The translations under genes and the position numbers were made by a program. DNA of 64,000 bases from Trematomus loennbergii (lineage: Eukaryota > Chordata > Actinopteri > Perciformes > Nototheniidae). Positions 35,558-47,830 of this stretch are shown in pieces (the first letter of the stretch is position 1; each line of letters begins with the position of its first letter). The notes under the pieces were generated by a model. It was not told where the DNA came from, did no database searches, and was given only the letters and a program-made list of their open reading frames with translations. The stretch is from the NCBI GenBank assembly GCA_012861695.1, contig JAAOOA010000385.1, positions 300,580 through 364,579 of the forward strand. Reading direction: 5' to 3'.

Positions 35558-36341
35558 CTTGAACTGTGAACTTGTTAGCTGCTTCTGTTTCGTCTCCTGA
35601 AAGCTTCATTACTTCAGCAGTATAAAATCCACTGTCTGCCTCTTGGAGATTCTTACATTTCACAGATAGATTGTTCTACATGTTAACATTAAGTTCAGTA
35701 TGCTAGTTTTATGTAAGTTTCACTGACATTTTTTTTTCTTTAAACTTTTTCTGTTTTAAATGTTTTATTCAAAAATAATTGTCTTCTAATGCAAAGCACT
35801 GACAACCAGGCTTTGTTTTCTGCATTTTGCCCCTGAATAACCGACTTGTTATGGATAAACGATGAATTGTTATACGCAGTAAGAAGCGATCAGTTTTTTG
35901 ACTGCAAATACATTCACTTGAGAAAACTACACATGTCACTTTTTGATCTTACAATGTTGCAATAAAACTATTATAACTGTTAAACAGAGTATTGTTTAAC
36001 ATTTTATATTTCCATGACGAAGCAGGACATATTTCCTGTAATAACAATTACTTTACTCTGAGTTACCTTTCTCTGGAATTCTTAGACATCACTTCCTCTT
36101 CTTTCGTTTGTGAGCACTTCATTTCATGGTTATACAAACAAAGGAAGGTTATCCACCCCTGACATGTTTTAAGATGAAACATCTCAAATAACTTGTTCTG
36201 AGTACATTTTTCAAACTGAAGAAGCCTGCTCACATACTTGAGCTAAATCTGATAAATGTTAAAACATTGAATTAGCCTTGTTTGTATCCTACCTTGTGCC
36301 TCAGTGCAGACCAGCAGCCCCAGAATCACGAAGATGAACAT
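35558..36341 (-). pseudogene. SLAM-like receptor relic: leader exon plus 3' half of a V-type Ig exon
   Basis: The leader exon 36293-36341 is intact: ATG, MFIFVILGLLVCTEAQ, then G|GTAGGA, 49 bases, phase 1. About 600 bp downstream on the minus strand, 35558-35686 matches the end of the Ig V-type exon (KNLQEADSGFYTAEV, donor GTAGGT), but the first half of that exon is missing and no second Ig domain, membrane or tail exon follows. The leader differs by one base from the frameshifted leader at 47669-47716, showing they are paralogues. It lies head to head with the plus-strand SLAM-like gene at 37136. Confidence 0.8.
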
Positions 36342-37135
36342 GACAGTCTCTGAATATTCCATACAATAATGTATGCTTCCTGTTTGGCTCTAACAAACAC
36401 CACCAAGTATTTTCACAGTTGGGTTTTTTCCTTTTAAAACCACACAACCTTTTGCATGATGTGAAGACCTTCACTTATATTTGCACCTTACCAACAAACA
36501 AACAACAAAACTGTGCTCCATTTAGCAAATAAGCAAAAGGTGTTATGTTATCAAAACTCTAAATGTACATATAAAATGCTGTTAAAACACAATTCTGCAT
36601 TTTCTTTCATGCATATCACATCTGATCACAACTTTGCTTCCTATGCTTGGCACTTACAAGTTAACCATATGTGACTTGCTGAGCCAAGCAGTTGGTACTT
36701 CTGCATTTTCTTACTCAATACATACTGAGAGCAAAATACTTTCACAATAATGCTGCAATTGGGATACATGTTTCTGCAAACTGTGTGATAGTTGTGTGAA
36801 AAGTAAAACACAGAAACGTACAGATAACTGTTTTAAGAGAACCAGAAATCTTCAGTTTTAGTCCAGAACAACAACAACAACAAGAAAAACTAACAACACA
36901 CATTATTTGAAAGTCCTTTCTCATTCAAGACGAGAATTATATCAGGACAACCGCCAGAGGTGAGTGTTGTGAGAATGTGATTGTGATTTTGTACGTCAGT
37001 TTTCTCTTTTCCCTGTGAATGTTGTCTTATTCGTACTTCCTATTCATCTAGAGTGTTGTGTAAGGACAGAGAGCCATTGAATAAAAAGCAAGGGTCAAGC
37101 CAACTTGGTTCAGAATCACTTCCCCATCTTGCAGA

Positions 37136-40100
37136 ATGAGGTTTTATATTATACTTCTCACTGTCGTTTACCTACTGAATTCATGTGAATCACAAGGTAA
37201 GAACTTATTTATATTTCTTGTTTTTGATCAACTTTTTTGTTTTCAAAGTTAATGTTGTTGTACTGTAGCTCTACTTAAGCAACAATAAGTAAGATTAGAC
37301 CCTTTATGTTCTATTTTTGAATTGAGAAATGTAAAAAATTCTCAGTGATGTGCTCAATGTTATGGTGATGCTGATAACATTTAAAATTGTATTGGGCTAT
37401 TTTGTACTGTCGTTTGAAACCACACCCATGTGTCACAAAGGTCCCGGTAATGTAAAGGAAATTAATCTTCAGTGTAAGTGAATGTAAATTACAGCAGAAA
37501 CGTGAACTAAAATCACCAGATGTTAAGATTATTCAAAACTATTGATATCTTTATGAAGACGTTGATCCATACGAAGATCACAATTATATTCTGATCCCTG
37601 TGTTCCCAAAGTGTCAAATTTAGAGGTGGAAGTACATGCTTTTGGAGTCCTTTTTTGATTTTAGTTTTAATATTACATTTTCTTTTTTAACCTTCAGAAT
37701 AGTTGAATCTGTGGAACAAAACAATTGAACAAGGTGTAAGAAAGTCCCCTGTTTTTCATACGAGACAGAATGGAAAGAATTTCTCACATGAAAAAGAAAC
37801 ATAAATACTTAACTTTCACCTGATAAACGCCTCTAAGCTGCTTAAAGGGTCAAAACTAATCCAAGATTTAAAGATATTTTCCAACGTTTGATTATTCATA
37901 AGATGAACGTTTTTTATAATTACATAATTATAGGAATAGAGAAATATTCAGTTTTTAACCAATAAACATATATTGTGTTATTTACTGTACGATGTGTCTA
38001 CTGTTTTACAGGGATCAGTGCTGAGACTCCTCTGTTTGTGCTGAAGGGAGAGGATGTGCTTCTGAATGTCACCAAAGCTGTTGTTCTTGGGGAATTTAGA
38101 TTTATTTTCCTGGAAATTAATAAAAGTATCATAGTGAGATTCAATTCTAAGGACAAAAAAGTCTCTGCTAATTACACTGGAGGCTTGAGTTTCCTGTGAA
38201 CAATTACTCTGTGAAGTTGAAGAATCTCCAAGAGGCAGACAGCGGAGTTTACTCTGCTGAAGTGACAAAGGAGTCAATAGAAGAAGTAGCAAAATATAAC
38301 GTTAAAGTTCAAGGTAGGTTTCCTCTCAAACACTGATAGAGTTTCTGTGGTCTTGTTTCTAAACCTCTTCACCTCTTCCCTCCTCAGATCGAGCGTCTCT
38401 CCCTCTCCTCACAGTGAGCTCTGTCTCCAGAAACTCTTCCTCCTGTAGCTTCACTGTGACCTGCAGCTCACAGGACTTCACATCAACAGCACTTTCACAT
38501 GTGACACCAGAACCTGCAGTCAGGAGGGAGGAGAGCGGTCAGAGGGGATCCCGGATACTTTTCTCCAGGTCCACCAATCAAGTTTTTCGATCATCTGTAA
38601 CCATAGCAACCATGTCAGCTGGACCAACGACACCAGAATAATCAAAGATGTCTGCGCCAAACCTTATGGTAAGACTGAAAGAGAAAACTACTTCCTGATA
38701 ATAATACACAGTTTAGAGTCAGAACATCAGAGCATACAAGCTTCTTTTTTTTATCCAAAACTTTTATATGTTTGTGAATAAGATACATTTTATTCCACAG
38801 TGTGACAAATACTGTTTGTTATAAATATAGCAAAACCCATGTATTACTCTGTTTTTCAGGCTCTAAAAACATTTAAAGGGGACCTATCATGCAAAATGCA
38901 CTTTTTGATGTCTTTTATACATAAATATGTGTCCCCGGTGTGTCAGGGAACTCACGCAGCGTCAGAAATAAAACCCTCTCTCTTTTCCTCCGTACCCAAA
39001 TCTCTAAAAACGGGGCTACAACGGAGCTGATCCAGATTTGTGTCCGATATGACGTAATATCGGAAATGTAGGCTGTCTTTACACCCACGGCCCTATCAGA
39101 AACGTTGCTATCAGAAACAATGCCCGACTGTTTTGGACGTAATATGGTTGGTGTTGACATTAGCATCGCTAACACTCAGAGCTAACCTGTACTGGAGAGC
39201 TTGTGTGTGAAGAAGCAGGAAATAAAAAGGAACTCACCTTGTGGTATAACCGGCAAGAGAGAAAGCCTTTGAGCTCCATACTGTTTCAGAAAGAATCCTT
39301 GATAATCCATGATATGGCGTTTCATCACGGCAGTATTTAGTTTAGACAGTAGCTGCCGGGTCCCGCAGGAGCTCAACCCCCTCCTTTTTTTTTTTTTTAT
39401 CAAGTCTTTTTTTTTTAAAGCTTTATACCCCAAATCAGCACTTTTGAAACAGGAAGTGAAATAGAGGGATATGAGGCATGGCAATAATGGGTGATCTGTT
39501 TGGTATTTTGAGCAAAACACTTCATAGACATGTTTTTAATATATTTGTATATATCTGAGACCTATGCTATTGCCTAAAAATAGCATGATAGGTGCACTTT
39601 AAAGGAAGAGTTTATTTGTACCTCATTGAACCCCAGGAAGAGCGCCGGACTCTGAGGAAAATATTGTTATGTCCAAACGGCGGTACTACAATTTCCGTAT
39701 CAGTCCGTGACGTCACTGGGCCCAGAAATACTTTTTCCCATTGACTAACATTAGGAAAGAGACGTCTGTAAATCAGCGGATCATTTAAAAAATAAAAAAT
39801 AAACTTCTTAAAGTTCTTATTATACATCCATGCATTAAACCAATTAAAAAAAACATTTGCAGTGCAAATATTGCTAACTATTTTTGTCCTCGTCTCAACA
39901 TAACCTCTTTTAGTGTCCGCTGCTGTGAGCAGTGTTTTTCAGACAGGACGAAAAAAACTAGAAAAGTGCATAAAACAAATTAAAAGCTTGTTTTTCTTAA
40001 TGGCACGTTTCAGTTAAACCTGTATAAAAAATATATAATGATGAGCCTTATCTTTCAACTACAATGAAGTGTTTTAATTAAGTATTTTGGAGTTTATGAA

Positions 40101-41601
40101 ACTAAACTGGGAATTAGTCGGTGAAATTGGGAAGTTTCTGCTCCAGTAATTTGACTATCAAAACAAGCTATCATTATCTACCAGCGTTGCTTTGATTAAA
40201 CAAGAAGCAGGTGGTGTTTACATTTTCTTATTCAGTGACCTGTTGAAGGTTGGTAGTTTCACATTGAACTGAATAACTGTTTGGTTTAGCATATTAGGGT
40301 TAAAGCAAACAAATGAAATTATTTAAAAAATGTTGTATAATTAAATCTGACAGTCTGGCAGGATGTGAGGCAGTAACACACTTGACTAAGTTTATGAATT
40401 TAACCAAGCATTATAATGTGGCTTATGTTTTTATTTACAGTTCCTCCCCAACCAACCCTGTTCCCATCATTTTGGGAGTATTCTTCACAATTCGCCATCA
40501 TTGGTGTAGTACTTTGGTGTCTTTGAAGAGAAGAACAAGTAAGTCTAAGTGTGCATTTTAACATTTTTGTTTCCTTGGGAATTAAGTGTTTTATTCAAGT
40601 TCATCATATGCCCCCTACACATCCCCATTGTCTATTGAGCAATCACATAAAACATATCTGAAACCTCTCATACAGCAACATGCTCTTTATAATATTCTAT
40701 ACACAGAGGCTTTAAAGTGTTCAGCTGTTTGAAAAAGATAATTAGGACACAACCAACATTTGGACTCAATGCAGATGCAGCTCAAGTAATGAAAATCTTA
40801 TGAAGGTAATAATCATTAAAGGTGAAGCTCTCAAAATGAAATGTAAATTAATGCAAATCCACTTTTTTTTTTACTGACCTGCAGGAAAAAGATTGATTGT
40901 CGAAAATACAGTTTATGATACTGCTCAGGTAAGAGACAAGGTTTCTTTTTAAACTTTTCACAAAAAAATTGACTGAATTTTTAGATTTTTAACAATTTAA
41001 ACAGACTTGGACTGAATATGAGGAACAAGCTAAATCCATAACTGGAGCCTCAGACAGTTATATTGCCTACTGTGCACACTAATCACTATGCACACAGTAT
41101 ATCTGCATATATGTATTTGCTATTTACTGTATAAAGAGGAGACCTGTAATTCTCCGTGTCTTTCTCTAAATGCAAAGTACTGTATGTGTTAGCAGTGCAA
41201 ATGCTTTTTTATTTGGCCTTACTCTGCTTTTGATTAATAACACCTAAAATGTGATGCCTTTTAACTGAAAATACAAATGAATCTTACATTTTTGTTAAAC
41301 ACCATTATCACTTTTAGAGTCAATAATATGGAATTGTATTGTATTTGAGGAATATATGACATATAAACATACAATATTATACAAACAAACTTTAGTAAAT
41401 CAATGTTTTGTTCTGTTCCAGTTCGTAGCTCCAGCCCGGACTCAGGATCCAACAGATGATGAAGCTTCAGCTCCTTATCTGTCCTCCACCTATGCTTGGT
41501 TGGTCCTCACACTGGACCCCCAGCTCCCACTGAGACTAGAAACACAGCTCAGCCTAGAGAGTGTGTACGCTCAGGTGAAAAATACCACACCAGGTCCTTG
41601 A
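37136..41601 (+). CDS. SLAM/CD2-family-like Ig receptor (three frameshifts)
   Basis: A type I membrane receptor of leukocytes, by family. Exons: leader 37136-37196 (MRFYIILLTVVYLLNSCESQ); V-type Ig domain 38012-38313 (TPLFVLKGEDVLLNV... LQEADSGVYSAEV); C2-type Ig domain 38388-38668 (NSSSCSFTVTCSSQD, then ICNHSNHVSW); membrane exon 40441-40538 (FAIIGVVLWCL); cytoplasmic exon 40885-40928 (RLIVENTVYDTAQ); last exon 41422-41601 ending LESVYAQVKNTTPGP. All junctions are GT-AG and phases agree. SVYAQV fits the S/T-X-Y-X-X-V/I switch motif (ITSM) that recruits SAP-type adaptors; TVYDTA is a partial one. Exons of 302, 281 and 98 bp each lack one base of the phase-consistent length, giving internal stops. 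A MITE sits in the intron after the C2 exon. Introns 1 and 3 are longest. Confidence 0.85.
38873..39602. mobile_element. 730-bp TTAA-flanked MITE, intronic
   Basis: TTAA at 38873-38876 and 39599-39602 encloses AGGGGACCTATCATGC...GCATGATAGGTGCACT, the same termini as the MITEs at 1757, 20005 and 53685 but with a longer body. Part of its interior (around 39265-39350) recurs at 41725-41830. Confidence 0.88.
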
Positions 41602-42814
41602 AAAATGATCAGTGTCGTTTTCCACATACTGCACTTGTTGGGATTACGATTTATGGCAACTGAGCCATGGACTTTATTTTCACATTACCTCTTTTGGTGT
41701 GAACATCCACCCACAAGAGAAAAAGCATTTGAGCTCCATACTGTTTCAGAAATAATCCTTGATGTGTTTGGAACATGATATGGCATTTAATCACGGCAGA
41801 ATTTAACTGTATGTGCCGGGTAATTCTGAGCAGGCATTATCTCCCCCTCCTATTTTTTTTTTTCAAGCCAAGGACCAAAAAAGGACCTTTAAGAGCAACA
41901 GCAACCACTAATCCTAGTTAGCATCAAGCTAACAACAAGAAGGACATTGGATTGTCTCCTTCTTCTCCTCACTGTTTAACAACAGGCTTTGAGAGTAACA
42001 GATTACATGTAGTGGAATTCATTTGATTGTATGCAAATTATTTGTACAGTTTCTACCCTTAATGTTACAAAAAAATATATATCATTACTGTCTCACAACA
42101 AGAGTCTCGAGTGAAACCAAAGCTAATCTTCCTGTACATCATTGTTGCCTAAAGAATTAATTAATTTAATGGAAAATTCTCCAGCATTCAGTGTTGAAAG
42201 GAGAAAAGTGAAACAACATTACCGCCATTGAAAGCTTTGCCTTCCAGCTGTTAATATGCAATCATTTGCCAAGAAGTCAACATTTAATTTAAAGAAGAAT
42301 TTGCAGGTTAATGATTTGTAAATGATGCTTTTCTGTGGTCCACTTTGTATAGGTAGCCGAGCTTAATTTTTAGTTTTTATTTAGGATACTTTCACTCTTC
42401 TTCTTTTAAAAATAAAATATACTTTTAAATGCAGTAGGTGTACAGCTGATTTATTAAAAATACTGTGTATTATTTTATGCAGTTGCACCAACATTGATTT
42501 TAGTGAATGTAGCTGCAGGATTCTTTCCTTTTTAAGTTAGTTTCTTCAAGGCACTTTTCAATAAAAGTGTCAGATAAATAAATGGGATGTAATGTGTAAT
42601 ATGAGTATGTCATATAATGTTATGTGAGAGTATTTCATGTATTAAAATTAAAAAGTATTTGTAAACTATATTTTTCTAGCCTTTTATTTGAAATCTTTAG
42701 ACCATATTTTGCCTGAATATTCAATTAGTTTCTTCCCTCTTTGCCAGCTCAGTGGGTGGACAGGGGATTTATAAAAAATGCTGTGAAAGCTCTTCATTAA
42801 TATACTGCAGTGAA
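41602..42814. other. 3' flank of the plus-strand SLAM-like gene
   Basis: Contains a fragment of the MITE interior (41725-41830) and AATAAA at 42561 and others (AAAATAAAAT near 42410) that could end the plus-strand transcript. No other gene seen. Confidence 0.45.
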
Positions 42815-43745
42815 CTTAAAAAGCATATTCTGTTTGTTATAAAAAGAGCAGAGGACCCATTGTCGAAACTAAACAAACATATTTTTGTTTCTTTTTTTTC
42901 TAATGTTAAATTGTTCTGTTGTTTTATATTTTACACCTAGGTAAAGCCTGTTGTATTTATTTGCATTGCTTTGATATTGATTTGTCCCCAAAGTAATGGA
43001 AAGTAATTAGTTTACGTTATATGAATATCAGATACTTACAGTAGTTTACTGATGATTAGGTAATTAGTAAATGTAATGGGATACTTTGTCACAGCAGAGT
43101 GAAACAAAGAATTGCCACACATGATCTTTAGTACCATCAAATAAATGACAAACATATAAGACGAGTAATTTGTTCATTTGCATTAACACATTATAGATAA
43201 TGAAAAATATAGGAATAAAACAGCTTTATTAAATGGCGTATGTATGCTTTCATTCAAAATGTAAACAAGCATAAAACATACTGTACAAAGAACTAAATAT
43301 TTTTTAACATCTTGATCAAATAAAGATGTTATTTGTGTTTTTTTGAAAATTGTGTCACAATGGCTCATGAACATTTTAAAATGTTTTGCAAACTCTAATC
43401 TTCCTACGGACCACCTGCGATCCCCCAACTACCCCTAGGGGTCCCCCTAAGCCCTGGTTGGGAGCCAGAACTATGAGTTTATTTGTTCTTGTTGAGCTTC
43501 TCCATGAGATGAACCGTGATGACAGCAGACACCATGATGATCAGACCCACAGAGAACACACACGTCTTCACCAGGCACACAGATAACCCCTCTGGATCTG
43601 AAACACAACAAACAGAGACTTTCATATCAAAACCGACACAGAGATCCAGACTGAGACGCACAACTGAGTGGAAGCAGCACATCAGGTATTATTCCTTATT
43701 TTGGATAACAGTTTGACTACTTTACAGTTTGCAAGTACTTTGAGT
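42815..43745 (-). repeat. Tandem duplication, unit 1 (carries membrane exon copy 1)
   Basis: Matches 44063-45700 in direct orientation, starting AAAAAGCATATTCTGTTT and ending near GTGCAGTTGAG-type sequence. It includes the transmembrane exon 43479-43597. Confidence 0.88.
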
Positions 43746-46700
43746 CCTACATTGTGAAATACATGCACTGCAAAGCGCAGTTGAGTTTTATGACCTTTTG
43801 TGACCTTTCTTTGTGATTTACTTTACTGTGACTCCTTACATATTTTTCTTTATAGCATATCATACTATGACACTTTTATTATGGCCAAAATGACATACTA
43901 TTTGGTGATGCTATGGCCTATTATGATGAGATGATTTTCTTATGTTATGCTTGACTTTTTATGACTTATTATGGCATTCTATACTATTCTATTCTTTAAG
44001 GACATGTTGTAGATATGCTATAGTTTGACTTTTTAATTGCATTTTTACGAGATGTTATTTATTGAAAAAAAGCATATTCTGTTTTTTGTAAAAGGAGCAG
44101 ATTTTAATAAAATGATCTCTTAGCACAGGACACATTTTTGATGAACAATATATATTTATTTTATTTTCTTCTAAGGTTACATTTAACACTTAGTAAAAGC
44201 CTTATTGTATTTATTTGCATTGCATTGATATTGAGTTGTCCCAAAAGTAATGGAAAGTAATTTGTTTAGGTTATATGAATATCAGATACTTACAGTAGGT
44301 TACTGATGGTTAGGTCATTAGTAAATGTAATGGAATACATTGTCACAAAATATCAAAAACATATGTGTGAGTTTTTTTCTTCCATTTGCATGAACACATA
44401 TTAGATAACGAACAATATAGGAATAAAACAGCTCATGGCGCATGTATGCTTTCATTCAAAAATGTAAACAAGCATAAAACATACTGTACAAAGAAAAACT
44501 AAATATTTTTTTAACTGCTTGACCATACAAATACAAATTGTATTTGTGTTTTTTAGAAAATCTCCGTAATCTGAAGGCAACACAAATGTTTTACGTACAA
44601 ACATTACTTCATATAATCATTGGATTAACAGGAATATTCAGCATTTTCTTGAAAGCTGTCTTCTGTGTTTTCCTTGCAAAGCATCAATGTTTACATCAAG
44701 ATGTACTAGCCAAAATGCATTGTCAGTACACATGTACAGTAGGCCTACATTTTAAGTGTACATATTTATATCCATGTTTACTGCTTGCAGCCTTGAGGCC
44801 GCTCACATTTGTTGTTGCATTTCTACATTTCTTGATGTGTCACAATGGCTTATGAACATTTTAAAATGTTTTGCAACCCCTAATCTTCCTATTACCTGCA
44901 ATCCCCCCAACTACCCCTAGGGGTCCCCCTACCCCCGGTTGGGAACCAGAACTATGAGTTTATTTGTTCTTGTTGAGCTTCTCCATGAGATGAACCGTGA
45001 TGACAGCAGACACCATGATGATCAGACCCACAGAGAACACACACGTCTTCACCAGGCACACAGATAACCCCTCTGGATCTGAAACACAACAAACAGAGAC
45101 TTTCATATCAAAAGCACTAAATGGGCTGGCTCCGGCCTATATAGCTGAACTGCTCCAGCGCTACACCCCAGCCAGAGCTTTAAGGTCTGCTGACCAGCTG
45201 CTGCTGGTAGTGCCCAAGACCAGGCTCAAAACCAGAGGGCACCGAGCCTTCGCAGCAGCTGGCCCTAGGCTCTGGAACACTCTGCCCCTCCATGTGAGGT
45301 CGGCCCAGACCCTAGGGTTTTTTAAATCAAAACTAAAAACACACTTCTTCTCTCTGGCTTTCTAGTTAGAGCGGAGCACGACTCCTGACTTTTCCGTGTG
45401 TTTTATTTTTATTTTGTTTTTTAAGATATATCTGTTGTAATTTATTGTCTTTTATTGTGATTTGTAGTAATGTGTTTTTATTACATGTACAGCACTTTGG
45501 CTCGACCAAAAATCGCTTTTAAATGTGCTATATAAATAAAACCTGATTTGATTTGATTTGATTTGAAAACCGACACAGAGATCCAGACTGAGACGCACAA
45601 CTGAGTGGAAGCAGCAACTCAGTGATTACTACTTCAGTTGGATAGCAGTTTGACTACTTTACAGTTTGCAAGTACTTTGAGTCCTACATTGTGAAACACT
45701 TGCATTGTAAAGTGCAGTTGAGTTTTGCAGACTGTCCATATAACCATCATGCATTATAAAACGGCATGTTGGCGGTTTAATGTTGATTAAATGTTTATTC
45801 TGTTCTTCAAATATGCAGGTATTTTTGTACTTATACAAATATTAAACTTCCAAGTTGTATATAAAGGTTCTATATATGAGACAAACACCACTTTATATGC
45901 GTAACATGATGTACTGATGTACTGAATTAATTGTTTTATTTAAAGTTTCTTCAAATTACATTTTTGTAGTTTTAAGTTCACATGTAACACCTGCAGCCTG
46001 ACAGAGCGGGTTATTAATTCACAAAGAAGTTTTGTTAAACTTTAAATTCCAAACTATGTGTTATTATCAGGAAGTAATTTCTCTTACCAACATATTGGCG
46101 GCAGACATCTTTGATTGTTTTGGTATCGTTGGTCCAGCTGACATGGTTGCTATGGTTACAGATGATCGAGCCACTTGATTGGTGGACCTGGAGAAAAGTA
46201 TCAGGGATCCCCTCTGACCGCTCTCCTCCCTCCTGACTGCAGGTTCTGGTTTCACATGTGAACGTGCTGTTGATGTGAGAGTCCTGTGAGCTGCAGGTCA
46301 CAGTGAAGCTACAGGAGGAAGAGCTATCAGAGACAGAGCTCACTGTGAGGAGAGGGAGAGACGCTCGATCTGAGGAGGGAAGAAGCAGGTGGAGAGTTTT
46401 AGAAACAAGACCACAGAAACTCTATCAGTGTTTGAGAGGTTAACAAACCTACCTTGAACTTTAATCTTGCATTTAGCTGCTTCTGTTTCACCTCCTGAAT
46501 GCTTTATCACTCGAGCAGTGTAAACTCCACTGTCTGCCTCTTGGAGATTCTTCAATTTCACAGAGAAATTGTTCACAGTAAACTCAATCCTTCCAGCATA
46601 ATCAGGAAATACTATTGGATTGTTGCCAGGGTTAACTGTTAATACTTTTTGTTTTCCTCAAATTTCCATGAAAAACTAAAAACATCCTGAAGAACATCAG

Positions 46701-47716
46701 CATTCGTGACATTCAGAAGCAATCCTCTCCCTTCAGCACAAACACAGTCCCAGCACTGATCTCTGTAAAACAGTAGACACATCATACAGTAAATATCACA
46801 TACGACATATGGTTTTCAATTCTGAATGTTTCTCCAATTCTGTACTTTATTTCTGACATTCTGATCATCAGCTAAACATCACCATCTTATTATGAACATA
46901 ATTCATAATAACCCAGTGACCACCATAGTGCAAAATGAATGTATGTTCAGCTTTTGTGTCTCTCCTGCTAATTAGTATGATAAGTAACTTTTGCTGAAAG
47001 GGAACAGACACGTAAAACAAATTACTTACAATTTGCCATTACCATTAATACAACTACGACTACTCCTCCCAAATAAATTTCAGTAACAATTCTGGTGAAA
47101 CTAAACCTAAGGATGCATTGTTCCTATACTCCCCCCCCCCCCCCCTACCATCATCCACACTGTTGTTCACCAACTTTGATCCTTTCCTCCATACTAAAGT
47201 AGCTTTGTGCAAGAATTCTCAAATTGTTCCTCATTGGTTTGTAGAATAGGAGAAAGAAAACATTTCAAGTTAATGTTATGTTTTTAAAAAGCTCAGAAGA
47301 TGTCAGTATGCAACACCATACAAATATAAAATATACTTCTTTTTTTTTTAAATATGTTTTTTAAGAATATTTGTATACACATGTTTGGCTTCTAATGCTC
47401 AGAATTGATAACCATGATTTAGTTTTATGTATTTTTCCACTAAAACAAAGGTTTCTTTTTTTGGATAGGAAGACACATTCCTGATGGCAGTAGGAAGGTT
47501 ACAGTTGTTATACTCCACATCAGCGTACTTGAAGAAACTCCTCTTGGACCACAGTGATGCCAGGTTTTTAAACTCTTAAAGTGTCAAACTGTTTGCTGTT
47601 TTAAGCAGGACACAATGACTATAATTAGATAATGTTAAAACATTGAATTAGACGTGTTTTTATCCTACCTCGTGCTCAGTGCAGACCAGCAGCCCCAGAA
47701 TCACGAAGATGAACAT
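43479..47716 (-). CDS. CD48/SLAM-like Ig receptor with short tail (frameshifts, duplicated membrane exon)
   Basis: Exons on the minus strand: leader 47669-47716 (MFIFVILGLLVCTE); V-type Ig exon 46453-46762 (TVFVLKGED... NNFSVKLKNLQEADSGVYTARV); C2-type Ig exon 46088-46369, fully open with six cysteines including SCSFTVTC, STFTCETRTC and IICNHSNHVSW; then a membrane exon in two copies, 44960-45078 and 43479-43597. Each membrane exon encodes PEGLSVCLVKTCVFSVGL, a hydrophobic helix, and the tail MEKLNKNK followed by a stop. With no tyrosine motif it looks like a ligand or co-receptor partner of the plus-strand receptor type (family inference). The leader lacks one base and the V exon lacks two against phase-consistent length. 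It lies tail to tail with the gene at 37136-41601. Confidence 0.82.
44063..45700 (-). repeat. Tandem duplication, unit 2 (carries membrane exon copy 2)
   Basis: Partner of 42815-43745. It holds the second membrane exon (44960-45078), identical in coding sense to copy 1, and is enlarged by an L2 insertion at 45114-45565. About 300 bp between the units (43760-44050) match 48700-49000 instead. Confidence 0.88.
45114..45565 (+). mobile_element. L2-clade LINE 3' end (reverse-transcriptase protein C-terminus)
   Basis: Encodes KALNGLAPAYIAELLQRYTP, TRLKTRGHRAFAAAGPRLWN and LKTHFFSLAF, then a stop at 45365, the typical carboxy end of fish L2-type ORF2. A 3' tail GTGCTATATAAATAAAACCT and (TGATT)n follow. 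The equivalent site in unit 1 (about 43630) is empty, and AAAA flanks both ends, so the insertion is 5'-truncated and lies in the intron upstream of membrane exon copy 2. Confidence 0.9.
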
Positions 47717-47830
47717 GACAGTCTCTGTCCGGTTGCCCTGCCTGAATACACAATGTCACAGGTTACAGTGTGAGTCCTGTTTTGCTCTAACAACACACCA
47801 CCAAGTCTTCTTCCTGTAACAACCACATCA

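Noticed and set aside
44997..45365. 122-codon plus-strand open frame
   Set aside because: Its first third is antisense to the membrane exon; the rest is the L2 C-terminus. Not a single protein.
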